A model generated the notes under the pieces. That model made no database searches and was not told the DNA's origin. It saw only the letters and a list, made by a program, of their open reading frames with translations. A stretch of 64,000 bases of DNA. Source: Aquisalimonas sp007126095. GTDB lineage: Bacteria; Pseudomonadota; Gammaproteobacteria; Nitrococcales; Aquisalimonadaceae. The translations under genes were made by a program, and so were the position numbers. Where the stretch lies: assembly GCF_048323695.1 (NCBI RefSeq), contig NZ_JBLWFT010000001.1, forward strand, positions 310,001-374,000. The letters run 5' to 3'. This document shows positions 25,216 through 33,159 of the stretch, in pieces; within the stretch, counting starts at the first letter, position 1; each line of letters begins with the position of its first letter.

Positions 25216-26715
25216 CTACTGGAAGTCGCTCAGCTGGCGCACCCATTCACCGCCGTCCCGTACGTCGTCGGGCAGGGCGGCAAGGCGTTCGCGGGCGTCG
25301 CTCTCGCTGGATTCAGCTCCGGTAACGACGACGTACCAGTCGCCGCCATCCCATTCGGTGACCAGCATGTAGGTTTCGACCTCACCGTTATGATTCTCCA
25401 TCCAGGTGCGCAGGTTGTTGGGGCTGCGGCCCGCAACCAGCTGCACGGTCCAGTGATCACTCGGTTGCTCGGCCTGCCATGACCGGCCCTCCGCAAGCGT
25501 TTTCTCCAGCGGTGAGGCGGGTTCTTCCGCCGCGGTTACCCCGGCTTCGGGAGCGTCCTCCGCGGCATCCTCCGGCGGAGTGCCGGCGTCCGCCAGCGCC
25601 GTCAGGTCCGTGTGCAGTGATTCGGAGTAGCTGAACAGCGGAAGCGCTCCGGAGAGATCGACCGGCGGCTCCGCTTCGTCTCCGGGCGCCGCGGTGTCCA
25701 GATCAATGAGCGGGACGTCCACGACCAGCCGTTCGCCCGGCGTCGGGCCCTTGATCACTGCTGCATCAACGTCCAGCGGTTGAGCCACGGTGGTGGGCTC
25801 CGGCGCGTCGCTCAGCTGCCAGCCCAGTGTCAGCAGCGTTGCCAGCAGGCCAATTGTGGCCGCAGCGGCAACCACGACACTGCGCCTCGCACCCCGGAAC
25901 TGCAGCCAGGTCGGCATTGACCGGCGTGTCTTCGGCCGGGAGCGCTTGCGGTTGGGCCGCTGTTTCGGGCGTGGCCGTTCCCTGCCACCCGCCAGCTGCT
26001 TGCGGGCAACTTCCAGTATGGCCCCGGGGCGGCCACCACTGCCGGCGTGGACTGCGTCGATGTCGAGGCTGGCGAGGAGGTGACCGGCGGTGTCGCCTTC
26101 CGCCTCCAGTGCCTGGCGGAGGAACTCCCGGGTTCCGGCCGGCTCAAGCCCGTGCAGGGAGACGGCAACGGGGTTGCTCTGGCGCTTCTCCGTATCTCGC
26201 CCCGCCACCTGAAGCGCGAGGCGGTGCGATCCGACCAGCAGCAGACTCAGCGCGCGGCCGGAAGCGATCCGTGTCTCTTCACGGAAGGCGAGGAGGTTGT
26301 CCAGCATGGCAGATTCCAGCCGGTCCGCGTCGTCCACGGCGAGCACCGGCGACTCACCGGCCCGCAGCATGCCGGTGATTCGCTCGGCCGCGTAGTCGCG
26401 AATCCGGTTGGGCGCGCTTACGGTGGGTTCGGCGTGCTGGAACTGCTCGAGCATCCCCAGCAGGATCTCGGTGAACGTGACTTCGGGTTCCACGTTCATG
26501 GCGTGGAGCTGCAGTCCGTGATCGTCGCGGGAGAGGATCCGGTGCAGCAGGTGCGTGCGGCCGCTGCCGGGGTCGCCTTCGAGGATGACCACGCGCTCAC
26601 CCACCTGCAGGTGCTGCAGGAGCAGGTTCATGCGCGTCTCGCGCTCGCCATCGGCGTAGTGGAAGGGTGCCTGCAGGAGCCCGCCCCCCTGGACGCTGCT
26701 GGCGTTTGTCGACAT
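25216..26715 (-). CDS. DamX-like AAA ATPase with C-terminal SPOR domain
   Basis: The 499-residue product has an N-terminal AAA/ExeA-like ATPase region (about 20-240; VVILEGDPGSGRTHLLHR, VLAVDDADRL), a basic stretch, one membrane segment (RRSVVVAAAATIGLLATLLT), an acidic periplasmic linker and a C-terminal SPOR domain (WTVQLVAGRSPNNLRTWMEN) that would bind denuded peptidoglycan at the septum. This order is that of DamX-type cell-division proteins. The P-loop has Arg where Lys is usual (GSGRT), so ATP binding may be altered. The start is ATG 26715, preceded by AGGGAG; an earlier in-frame ATG at 26757 is less likely. It ends about 63 nt before the FliK/FlhX-like gene. Confidence 0.85.
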   Translation of the reverse strand: MSTNASSVQGGGLLQAPFHYADGERETRMNLLLQHLQVGERVVILEGDPGSGRTHLLHRILSRDDHGLQLHAMNVEPEVTFTEILLGMLEQFQHAEPTVSAPNRIRDYAAERITGMLRAGESPVLAVDDADRLESAMLDNLLAFREETRIASGRALSLLLVGSHRLALQVAGRDTEKRQSNPVAVSLHGLEPAGTREFLRQALEAEGDTAGHLLASLDIDAVHAGSGGRPGAILEVARKQLAGGRERPRPKQRPNRKRSRPKTRRSMPTWLQFRGARRSVVVAAAATIGLLATLLTLGWQLSDAPEPTTVAQPLDVDAAVIKGPTPGERLVVDVPLIDLDTAAPGDEAEPPVDLSGALPLFSYSESLHTDLTALADAGTPPEDAAEDAPEAGVTAAEEPASPLEKTLAEGRSWQAEQPSDHWTVQLVAGRSPNNLRTWMENHNGEVETYMLVTEWDGGDWYVVVTGAESSESDARERLAALPDDVRDGGEWVRQLSDFQ

Positions 26716-26835
26716 TGATGGCTCCCTGGTTTCGGCGTTGCCCGGAACGCCTGTCATTCCGCCTCAGAGTACTGCCCGCAGTGTATCAGGCCGGCGACAT
26801 TGCAGTGAGGCATGGTTGGCAGTTCAAACGGCCTG

Positions 26836-26864
26836 TTGACAGGCCCGACGGGCGCTCGTATCAT
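26836..26864 (+). promoter_or_regulatory. Sigma-70 promoter of tRNA-Glu
   Basis: A perfect -35 TTGACA (26836-26841), a 17-nt spacer and -10 TATCAT (26859-26864) are placed about 31 nt before the tRNA 5' end, as expected for a strong stable-RNA promoter. The GC-rich stretch GCGCCGC just after the -10 resembles a stringent-type discriminator. Confidence 0.8.
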
Positions 26865-26895
26865 GCGCCGCATCTTGGCTAAGCCAAGGGCCGCG

Positions 26896-26971
26896 TCCCC
26901 TTCGTCTAGAGGCCTAGGACACCGCCCTTTCACGGCGGCGACAGGGGTTCGAATCCCCTAGGGGACGCCAC
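26896..26971 (+). tRNA. tRNA-Glu (anticodon TTC)
   Basis: The 76-nt cloverleaf has acceptor arms GTCCCCT and AGGGGAC, D-arm region CGTCTAGAGGCCTAGGACACC, anticodon stem CCGCC/GGCGG with loop CTTTCAC (anticodon TTC), T-arm GGGGTTCGAATCCCC, discriminator G and an encoded CCA. All stems pair. It decodes GAA/GAG. It lies between the DamX-like gene and the GAF hybrid kinase; no tRNA-end duplication indicating an integrated element was found nearby. Confidence 0.97.
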
Positions 26972-27194
26972 TTTTTCTCTCTCGTGGTTCCCACCACCTG
27001 GCGCGGTCTCATGCATATCTTCCGAGGCGCGTCCGCTCCGAAATCCTGAACCGGCGTGTTTCCGATTCGCATTCTGTGACGTGTCCACTAGGTCATGGCG
27101 GCGCGTTGTGGCAACGTAGAGCCTCTTCAACCCAGGGTGCGTCGCGCAACGGATCTGTCTGGCTGCCCCGCCAACCTCCGGATAATGGCAGACC

Positions 27195-29243
27195 GTGCAT
27201 CAGACAAACTCTGGCGATCAGGCCCGCTCCGCGGCTCTGGATGCGCTGCGCATCATGGATACCGCACCGGAACCCCGGTTTGATCGCTTTACGCGGCTCG
27301 CGTCCCGCCTTCTGTCCGTTCCGATCTGTGCCGTAACGCTCCTGGACGCACACCGCCAGTGGTTCAAGTCCGCAGTAGGGCTGTCCATCACGGAGACCGC
27401 CAAGAGCGACTCATTCTGTCAGTACGCGATCGGTCAGCCAGACATCCTGGAGGTACCGGACCTGCTGATGGACAGCCGCTTCGAGCACAATCCCTACGTG
27501 ACTGGCGATCCGCATCTGCGCTTCTACGCCGGCGCCCCCATTGCCGCGCCGGACGGGACCCACCTTGGGACCCTCTGCGTGATGGATACCGCGCCCCGGC
27601 ATCTGACGGCGGATGAGCGGGACGACCTGCTGGAGCTGGCGCGGCTGGTGGAGCGCGAACTGGCGGCGGAGGATCTCAGCGACGCCATTGCCGCCCAGCA
27701 GCGCCGCGTGCAGGCGTTCGCCGCCCGCAAGCAGGAGGCGGAGACTGCCAACCGCGCCAAGAGCGAGTTCCTGGCGCGCATGAGCCACGAGATCCGCACC
27801 CCGATGAATGGCATGCTCGGCATGCTGGAACTGCTCGACCGGACGGAGCTCAGCGCGGAACAGCGACGCTACCTGCAGGTCGCCCGCAGCTCGGGTGATC
27901 TGCTCCTGGGCCTGATCAACGACCTGCTCGATCTGTCCAGTATCGAGGCGGACAAGATGGTGTTCCGCGAGGAGCCATTCGATCCCCGCTTCGCCCTGCA
28001 GCAGGTGGATGCCCTGATGGCGCCGCTGGCGCGCGAGAAGGGCCTGACCCTGAATGTGGCGTTACCCCCGCCGCTCGCTGCCGCTCTGGTCGGTGATCCG
28101 CAGCGCGTGCACCAGGTGCTGCTCAACCTGGTTGGCAATGCCATCAAATACACCGAGCGCGGCCGCGTCGACGTTCAGGTGGCGACCACACCGGTTCACG
28201 ACAATGCGCTGCGGCTGGACTTTCACATCAGCGATACCGGTCCGGGCATCGCGCTGGGCGACCGTCAGGCCATTTTCGAAGCCTTCGCCCAGGTGCACGG
28301 GAAGGCCTACGGAGAGCCCGAGGGGACGGGGCTTGGGTTGCCCATTGCCCGGAGACTGGCGGAGGGCATGGGGGGCGCGATTACTCTCGAGAGCCAGCCG
28401 GGCGAGGGCAGCACCTTCACGTTCACGGTCCCGCTTGACTACGCAAAGGAGCCGGTTACCGACGTTCGACGCCAGTCTGCTCAGGTGCCTGACGCGGAGG
28501 GACTGCAGCGTTGTCGTGTTCTGGTGGCCGAGGACGATCCTGCCAGTCGCATGGTGGCCCAGTCACTGCTGGTGCGGGACGGCCACGCCGTGACCACGGT
28601 GGCGCGGGGTGACGAGGCCCTTGAAGCCGCGCTGACCGGCGGGCCGTTCGACCTGATCCTGCTGGACGTGGAGATGCCCGGACTCACGGGGCCGGAAGTG
28701 GCCGGCCGCCTGCGGCAGCGGGAGACTGAGGGGACTGCACCGCGGGCCCGAATTGCCGCGCTTACCGCCCACGCCATGCGCGGTGACCGGGAACGATTCC
28801 TCGCCGCCGGCATGGACGACTATCTGCAGAAACCCTTGCGGCTGGATGAACTCAGGGCACTGGTACAGTCATGCGCCGTGGCGTCGGCGTCGGATGTGTC
28901 TCTGCTGCCGGACCGCGCCCACCTGCTGGACCAGTTCGGCGGCGACGAAGCGCTACTCACCGAACTGATGCAGACCTTGTACGACAGCCTGGTTGACCGG
29001 CAAGGCCTCCTGGAGCTGGCCTGGCGGGAGGGCGATTACGACGCGCTGCGCCGCGAGGTCCACGCCTTGAAAGGCATGTTCGGCAACATGGCCATGGGGG
29101 TTGCCCGTGAGCATGCGGCGCGCGCGGAAGACGCACTCGCTGGCGATCCGAACGTGTTGCCGGAGCGGGTCAGGGAGCTGGTTCACATCCTGAATGCTTT
29201 GCGTACGCAACTGGCGCCGATCTGTGCCGCTCCCGGTGGATGA
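27195..29243 (+). CDS. GAF-domain hybrid histidine kinase with receiver and HPt domains
   Basis: This 682-residue cytosolic sensor has an N-terminal GAF domain (about 10-160; ALRIMDTAPEPRFDRFTRLA, GTLCVMDTAPRHLT), a coiled linker, a HisKA domain with His198 in RMSHEIRTPMNGMLGM, an HATPase domain (LLNLVGNAIKYTERG, GTGLGLPIARRLAEGMGG), a receiver domain with Asp in LILLDVEMPGLTG, and a C-terminal HPt domain with His in REVHALKGMFGNMA. No membrane segment is seen. The start is GTG 27195 and its ribosome binding site is weak. The downstream CheY (29368) lies after a separate sigma-28-like promoter; it could still be a phosphorylation target of the HPt domain. Confidence 0.9.
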   Translation: MHQTNSGDQARSAALDALRIMDTAPEPRFDRFTRLASRLLSVPICAVTLLDAHRQWFKSAVGLSITETAKSDSFCQYAIGQPDILEVPDLLMDSRFEHNPYVTGDPHLRFYAGAPIAAPDGTHLGTLCVMDTAPRHLTADERDDLLELARLVERELAAEDLSDAIAAQQRRVQAFAARKQEAETANRAKSEFLARMSHEIRTPMNGMLGMLELLDRTELSAEQRRYLQVARSSGDLLLGLINDLLDLSSIEADKMVFREEPFDPRFALQQVDALMAPLAREKGLTLNVALPPPLAAALVGDPQRVHQVLLNLVGNAIKYTERGRVDVQVATTPVHDNALRLDFHISDTGPGIALGDRQAIFEAFAQVHGKAYGEPEGTGLGLPIARRLAEGMGGAITLESQPGEGSTFTFTVPLDYAKEPVTDVRRQSAQVPDAEGLQRCRVLVAEDDPASRMVAQSLLVRDGHAVTTVARGDEALEAALTGGPFDLILLDVEMPGLTGPEVAGRLRQRETEGTAPRARIAALTAHAMRGDRERFLAAGMDDYLQKPLRLDELRALVQSCAVASASDVSLLPDRAHLLDQFGGDEALLTELMQTLYDSLVDRQGLLELAWREGDYDALRREVHALKGMFGNMAMGVAREHAARAEDALAGDPNVLPERVRELVHILNALRTQLAPICAAPGG

Positions 29244-29264
29244 CCCGTGCTCGCGGAAAACCGC

Positions 29265-29291
29265 TCAAGGGGCGCCGGTCGCGGCCGATAC
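29265..29291 (+). promoter_or_regulatory. Sigma-28-type promoter upstream of the CheY-MCP-HsbA/HsbR operon
   Basis: TCAAG (29265-29269), 14 nt, GCCGATAC (29284-29291) match the FliA consensus perfectly in the -35 and in 7 of 8 -10 bases. It lies just after the hybrid kinase stop and about 76 nt before the CheY ATG. Confidence 0.7.
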
Positions 29292-29367
29292 GCCTTCCTG
29301 ACAAGGCATTGCGCGGCGCCAATGAGTAATGTACAAGGCTTGTACGCGGGAATTAAGGAGTGTGTTG

Positions 29368-29730
29368 ATGGGCAAGATACTGGCGGTAGACGATTCCGCG
29401 ACCATGCGTCAAATGGTAGCTACTGCGCTCAAGGAAAGCGGGCACCAGGTGGTCGAGGCGGGTGATGGCAAGGAGGCGCTGACCAAGGCGCAGAGAGAGC
29501 GGTTCGATCTGGTGATTACCGACGTCAACATGCCGCACATGGATGGGCTCACCCTCATCAAGGAGCTGCGCGGTCTCGCCAACTACCGCTTCACCCCCAT
29601 ACTGTTTCTCACCACCGAAACCGCGGCCGACATGAAGCAGCAGGCGAAGGCGTCCGGGGCCACGGGTTGGCTGGTCAAGCCGTTCAAGCCGGATCAGCTC
29701 CTCGCAACCGTCGGCAAGGTGCTGCGATGA
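29368..29730 (+). CDS. Single-domain response regulator, CheY-like
   Basis: The 120-residue protein is a lone receiver (KILAVDDSATMRQMVATALK) with phospho-acceptor Asp52 in VITDVNMPHMDGLTLIKELR, Thr in FLTTETAADMKQQAK and Lys in WLVKPFKPDQL. ATG 29368 follows AAGGAG by 7 nt. It resembles the CheY proteins encoded beside soluble or short MCPs rather than the motor CheY at 16.3 kb. It overlaps the following MCP gene by 4 nt, so the two are translationally coupled. Confidence 0.93.
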   Translation: MGKILAVDDSATMRQMVATALKESGHQVVEAGDGKEALTKAQRERFDLVITDVNMPHMDGLTLIKELRGLANYRFTPILFLTTETAADMKQQAKASGATGWLVKPFKPDQLLATVGKVLR

Positions 29731-30920
29731 GCCTCGCGGCCGTCCGTATGCCCCTGGCGAGTGCGGTTACCTTGGTGCTCGCGGGCATCGCCTGGTGGCA
29801 ACCCGTGCTCGCGGCCCCTGCGGTGCTCGCGGCGGGTGGGCTCTGGGCGGTTCTGGACCGGTTGTCTGCCGATGGTGAGTGGTCGGAGCCGGGCAACCAA
29901 GAGCGCGATGATGCGCTGGAGCGGGAGCTGCGCGGATTTCTCGAGGACATGAATGAGAGCCTGAACGCGGAGTTCCTGCAGATCCGGGGCGACCTGGGGC
30001 AGATCCGTTCGCTGGTCACCGATGCCGTGCAGCAACTCAACGCCAGTTTTGTCGGGGTCAACGAAAAGACCCATGAGCAGTCCGATCTTACCGAGACCGT
30101 CATGCAGACCTCATCCGAGGATGACGCCAGCGGTTCGCTGGGCATCCGGCAGTTCGTGGCCGAGACCGAGAGCATTCTCGAGAACTACGTGGAGATGGTG
30201 GTGGGGATGAGCCGCCACAGCGTGGACGCGGCGCACGCCATCGACGATATCGTCTCTCAGATGGATGCCATCGGCGGGCTGCTGCGGGACATCCGCGGTA
30301 TCGCCAAGCAGACTGACCTGCTCGCGCTTAATGCCAGCATCGAGGCCGCCCGTGCCGGCGAGGCCGGCCGCGGGTTCGCGGTAGTGGCCGAGCAGGTCAG
30401 GATGTTGGCGGAGCAGGCGAATACCTTCAACGACCAGATCGCCGAGCAGGTATCCAGCGCCCGGGGCATCATCGATCACGCGAAATCGTCCGTGAGCGAG
30501 ATGGCCTCGCAGGACATGAACGAATCCCTGAACGCGCGCAAGCGAATCAGTTCCATGATGCAGGATCTGGAGTCGCTGGATCAGCGGGTGGATGCCGGGC
30601 TTTCCCGGATCTCCTCGCTCACCGGCGCCATCGACGGCCACGTACAGGATGCGGTTCGGGCCCTGCAGTTCGAGGATATCTCCACCCAGTTGCTGGACAA
30701 CTCGGCCAAGGGGGTGGACGGACTGGATCATTACCTCGCCGGCATCCGTGGCGTGGTCGCCGAAGTCACCGACGATGCTGCCGATGCCGCTTACGCGGAC
30801 CGGCTGCGGGAGGCCCGCTCGGCGCTCGCCCGCCAGCGTGCGGCGCGGGAAGAGGAGCGCCGCTCCCTGCGCTCGGTTTCACAGAGCGATATGGGCGCGG
30901 GCGACGTCGAACTGTTCTAG
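29727..30920 (+). CDS. Methyl-accepting chemotaxis-type protein without periplasmic sensor; CheZ-like motif near C-terminus
   Basis: The 397-residue product has a short N-terminal membrane hairpin (ASAVTLVLAGIAWWQPVLAA, then APAVLAAGGLWAVL) and no periplasmic domain. The signalling tip is intact (DIRGIAKQTDLLALNASIEA, RAGEAGRGFAVVAEQVRMLA). After the hairpin, LQFEDISTQLL at about residues 314-324 has an Asp and a Gln spaced as in the catalytic DLTGQ of CheZ, so it may act on the adjacent CheY; this is inference. It is coupled to the CheY gene upstream and followed by the STAS gene. Confidence 0.88.
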   Translation: MSLAAVRMPLASAVTLVLAGIAWWQPVLAAPAVLAAGGLWAVLDRLSADGEWSEPGNQERDDALERELRGFLEDMNESLNAEFLQIRGDLGQIRSLVTDAVQQLNASFVGVNEKTHEQSDLTETVMQTSSEDDASGSLGIRQFVAETESILENYVEMVVGMSRHSVDAAHAIDDIVSQMDAIGGLLRDIRGIAKQTDLLALNASIEAARAGEAGRGFAVVAEQVRMLAEQANTFNDQIAEQVSSARGIIDHAKSSVSEMASQDMNESLNARKRISSMMQDLESLDQRVDAGLSRISSLTGAIDGHVQDAVRALQFEDISTQLLDNSAKGVDGLDHYLAGIRGVVAEVTDDAADAAYADRLREARSALARQRAAREEERRSLRSVSQSDMGAGDVELF

Positions 30921-30975
30921 TATCAACGGTTCACGTCGAGAACTGACCGACAGACACCAGACTGAGGACCTATTG

Positions 30976-31281
30976 ATGCCACTGGCAGTGACACGCGACG
31001 AGGAAGAAGGCGAGCTGATCATCCAGGTCACGGGACAGTTCGATTTCGGGCTGCACAGGGATTTCCGCGACGCCTACCGGGACGCCAGCGACGTCAAACG
31101 GTTCGTGGTGGATCTGCAGAACACCGACTACATGGACAGCTCGGCGCTGGGCATGCTGCTGCTGCTGCGCGAGCACGCCGAGAATCAGGTGGCGCAGGTG
31201 GAGCTGCGCAACGTGCGCGGCGAGTTGGAGCGCATTCTGCGTATTGCGAACTTTCACCAGCTCTTCCCGATGCGGGGTTGA
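30976..31281 (+). CDS. STAS-domain anti-sigma-factor antagonist, HsbA-like
   Basis: This 101-residue protein is a single STAS domain (ELIIQVTGQFDFGLHRDFRD). The phosphorylatable Ser motif is intact in YMDSSALGMLLLLR, with Ser56 in the position used by SpoIIAA-type antagonists and by Pseudomonas HsbA. Directly downstream lies a REC-PP2C-HATPase protein like HsbR, its expected kinase/phosphatase. In P. aeruginosa HsbA switches between the anti-sigma factor FlgM and a diguanylate cyclase; the same role is inferred here from context. The start is ATG 30976. Confidence 0.88.
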   Translation: MPLAVTRDEEEGELIIQVTGQFDFGLHRDFRDAYRDASDVKRFVVDLQNTDYMDSSALGMLLLLREHAENQVAQVELRNVRGELERILRIANFHQLFPMRG

Positions 31282-31322
31282 TCCATGGCTGTCCTGGCGG
31301 CAACTTGCATTGAGGAAGGATC

Positions 31323-33080
31323 GTGACGGGCGACGCCCGTGGCAACGATCACGAACCTCCTGCGCCCGCAGTGGCCGATGCCGCCGCCACGGTGCTGCTG
31401 GTGGACGACGAACCGGTCAATCTGCAGCTCCTGAAAGGCATGCTGCGCCACCGGGAGGGCATACACCTGCTTACTGCCGCCGATGGCGCGGAGGCGGTGG
31501 AGCAGGTGCGCACCCGGCCGATTGACCTGGTTCTCATGGATGTGCTCATGCCGGCCATGGACGGCTACGAGGCCACACGTCAGATCAAGGCACTCGACGG
31601 GGACAGTTACGTCCCGGTGCTCTTCGTCACGGCGCTGAACGACGACGATCAGCTCGCCCGCTGCGTCTCCTGTGGCGGTGACGACTTTATCGCCAAGCCC
31701 GTGAATCGTGTGCAGCTCAATGCCCGGCTCGACTCATGGTTGCGCATCGCGCAGGTCTACCGCACGGTGCGGAAGCAGCGCGACTCCCTGGACGCCTACC
31801 AGCGGCGCACCGAGATCGACCAGTGGATCGCCCGGGAGGTGATGCAGCGCGCCACTGCCACGCCGCTGCTCCAGCGCGACGGCGTGCGCTTCTGCTACTG
31901 GCCGGCGGAAATTCTCAGCGGCGACATGCTGCTCGCCGCAGAGTCGCCAGAAGGCCGCTCGTTCTTCATGCTCGGGGATTTCACCGGGCACGGCATCGCC
32001 GCCAGCATCGGTACTGTGCCTACGGCGGATCTGTTCCATCGGGAAGTGGCGCGGGGTGTCGACGCCCGTGAACTGCTCAATAGCGTGAACACGAAACTGC
32101 ACCAGTATCTGCCGCCCAACCTGTTCATGGCCGCGGTGCTCCTGGTGTACGATCACCATCGCGGCCGTTTCGAGATCTGGAATGGCGGCATGCCGGATGT
32201 GCTCTACCGGACCGACGACGGCACGTTGCATCGGGTGGAGTCCAGCCATCTGCCTCTGGGCGTGCAGGGCCACATGGACACCTGCGAGATCACCCGTCTC
32301 GATGCGGAGAGCGGCACGTTCCCCGACCGGGTCTGGGTGCTCAGCGATGGAGCCCAGGAGGCCCGTAACGGCGCCGGTGAGGAGTATGGGCAGGCGCGGG
32401 CGGAGGCGGCCCTGCTGGCCGGCGGGCTCGCGCAGGTGGAGGAGGAGCTGCGGACCTTCCAGGCGGTTACCGGCGATGACGTGACCATGCTCGAGCTGCG
32501 CCCCGAGGTGGCGGCAGAGCGTGACCCGGACATCGCCGCCGAGCAGGCAGGCCCGGAGTGGAGCTTCTCCATGGAGCTGGATGCCGCCGCGTTGCGAGGG
32601 ACATCCCCTTTGCAGCCCATCGCAGATGGCGTCGCGCAGATGGAGCGGATGGGTGAAGATGAGCGTCAACGGTTTCTCACCGTCATGGCAGAGCTCTATT
32701 CCAATGCGCTGGAGCATGGCGTGCTGGGGCTTGATTCATCCCTCAAGACGTCGCCTGACGGGTTCACGGCGTACTACGAGAATCGCTGCAGCGCTCTGAG
32801 TGCGCTAAGCTCCGGATTTCTGCGGATTCAGGTCGGCAGAGGGCGGGATGATCGCGGTGAGCTGCTGCGCATCCGCGTGACCGACTCCGGGGCCGGTTTC
32901 GATTATGGTCGCCTGCTGCGGGACGAGACGCCTGTGGACGCATCACTTTCGGGGCGGGGGATCAAACTGCTGCGCGGCATGTGTGACTCGCTGTGTTATT
33001 TCGGGCGGGGCAATCAAGTGGAGGCGCGCTTCCGGCTCTGCCCCCGCAGGCGCAGTGAACACGCACCGGGCAACGAATGA
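31323..33080 (+). CDS. REC-PP2C-HATPase partner-switch regulator, HsbR-like
   Basis: The 585-residue product has an N-terminal receiver with Asp in LVLMDVLMPAMDGYEATRQI, a central SpoIIE/PP2C phosphatase with metal-binding Asp motifs (LGDFTGHGIAASIGTV, VWVLSDGAQEARN, GDDVTMLEL), and a C-terminal RsbW-like kinase domain (MAELYSNALEHGVLGL, RVTDSGAGFDYGRLL). This three-part layout is that of HsbR in P. aeruginosa, which both phosphorylates and dephosphorylates HsbA. GAGGAAGGATC precedes the GTG start. It is probably controlled by phosphotransfer to its receiver from an HPt domain; no stand-alone hptB is in the window. Confidence 0.9.
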   Translation: MTGDARGNDHEPPAPAVADAAATVLLVDDEPVNLQLLKGMLRHREGIHLLTAADGAEAVEQVRTRPIDLVLMDVLMPAMDGYEATRQIKALDGDSYVPVLFVTALNDDDQLARCVSCGGDDFIAKPVNRVQLNARLDSWLRIAQVYRTVRKQRDSLDAYQRRTEIDQWIAREVMQRATATPLLQRDGVRFCYWPAEILSGDMLLAAESPEGRSFFMLGDFTGHGIAASIGTVPTADLFHREVARGVDARELLNSVNTKLHQYLPPNLFMAAVLLVYDHHRGRFEIWNGGMPDVLYRTDDGTLHRVESSHLPLGVQGHMDTCEITRLDAESGTFPDRVWVLSDGAQEARNGAGEEYGQARAEAALLAGGLAQVEEELRTFQAVTGDDVTMLELRPEVAAERDPDIAAEQAGPEWSFSMELDAAALRGTSPLQPIADGVAQMERMGEDERQRFLTVMAELYSNALEHGVLGLDSSLKTSPDGFTAYYENRCSALSALSSGFLRIQVGRGRDDRGELLRIRVTDSGAGFDYGRLLRDETPVDASLSGRGIKLLRGMCDSLCYFGRGNQVEARFRLCPRRRSEHAPGNE

Positions 33081-33141
33081 ACGTCTGAACAGCTCTTAAT
33101 CAGGAATCGTGGGGAAATCGTGGGCAGGGAGCGCCGTCATC

Positions 33142-33159
33142 AGGAGGTAACCTGCCATT
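33142..33159 (+). promoter_or_regulatory. Perfect Shine-Dalgarno placed before an ATT codon
   Basis: AGGAGGT (33142-33148) is followed after 8 nt by ATT (33157-33159), in frame with the GGDEF/EAL protein. An in-frame TAA (33148-33150) closes the frame directly upstream, so translation must start between 33151 and GTG 33211. No ATG, GTG or TTG occurs between. Confidence 0.6.

Noticed and set aside
26896..26971. tRNA-Glu as an integration site for a mobile element
   Set aside because: No repeat of the tRNA 3' end, integrase or composition change was seen on either side.
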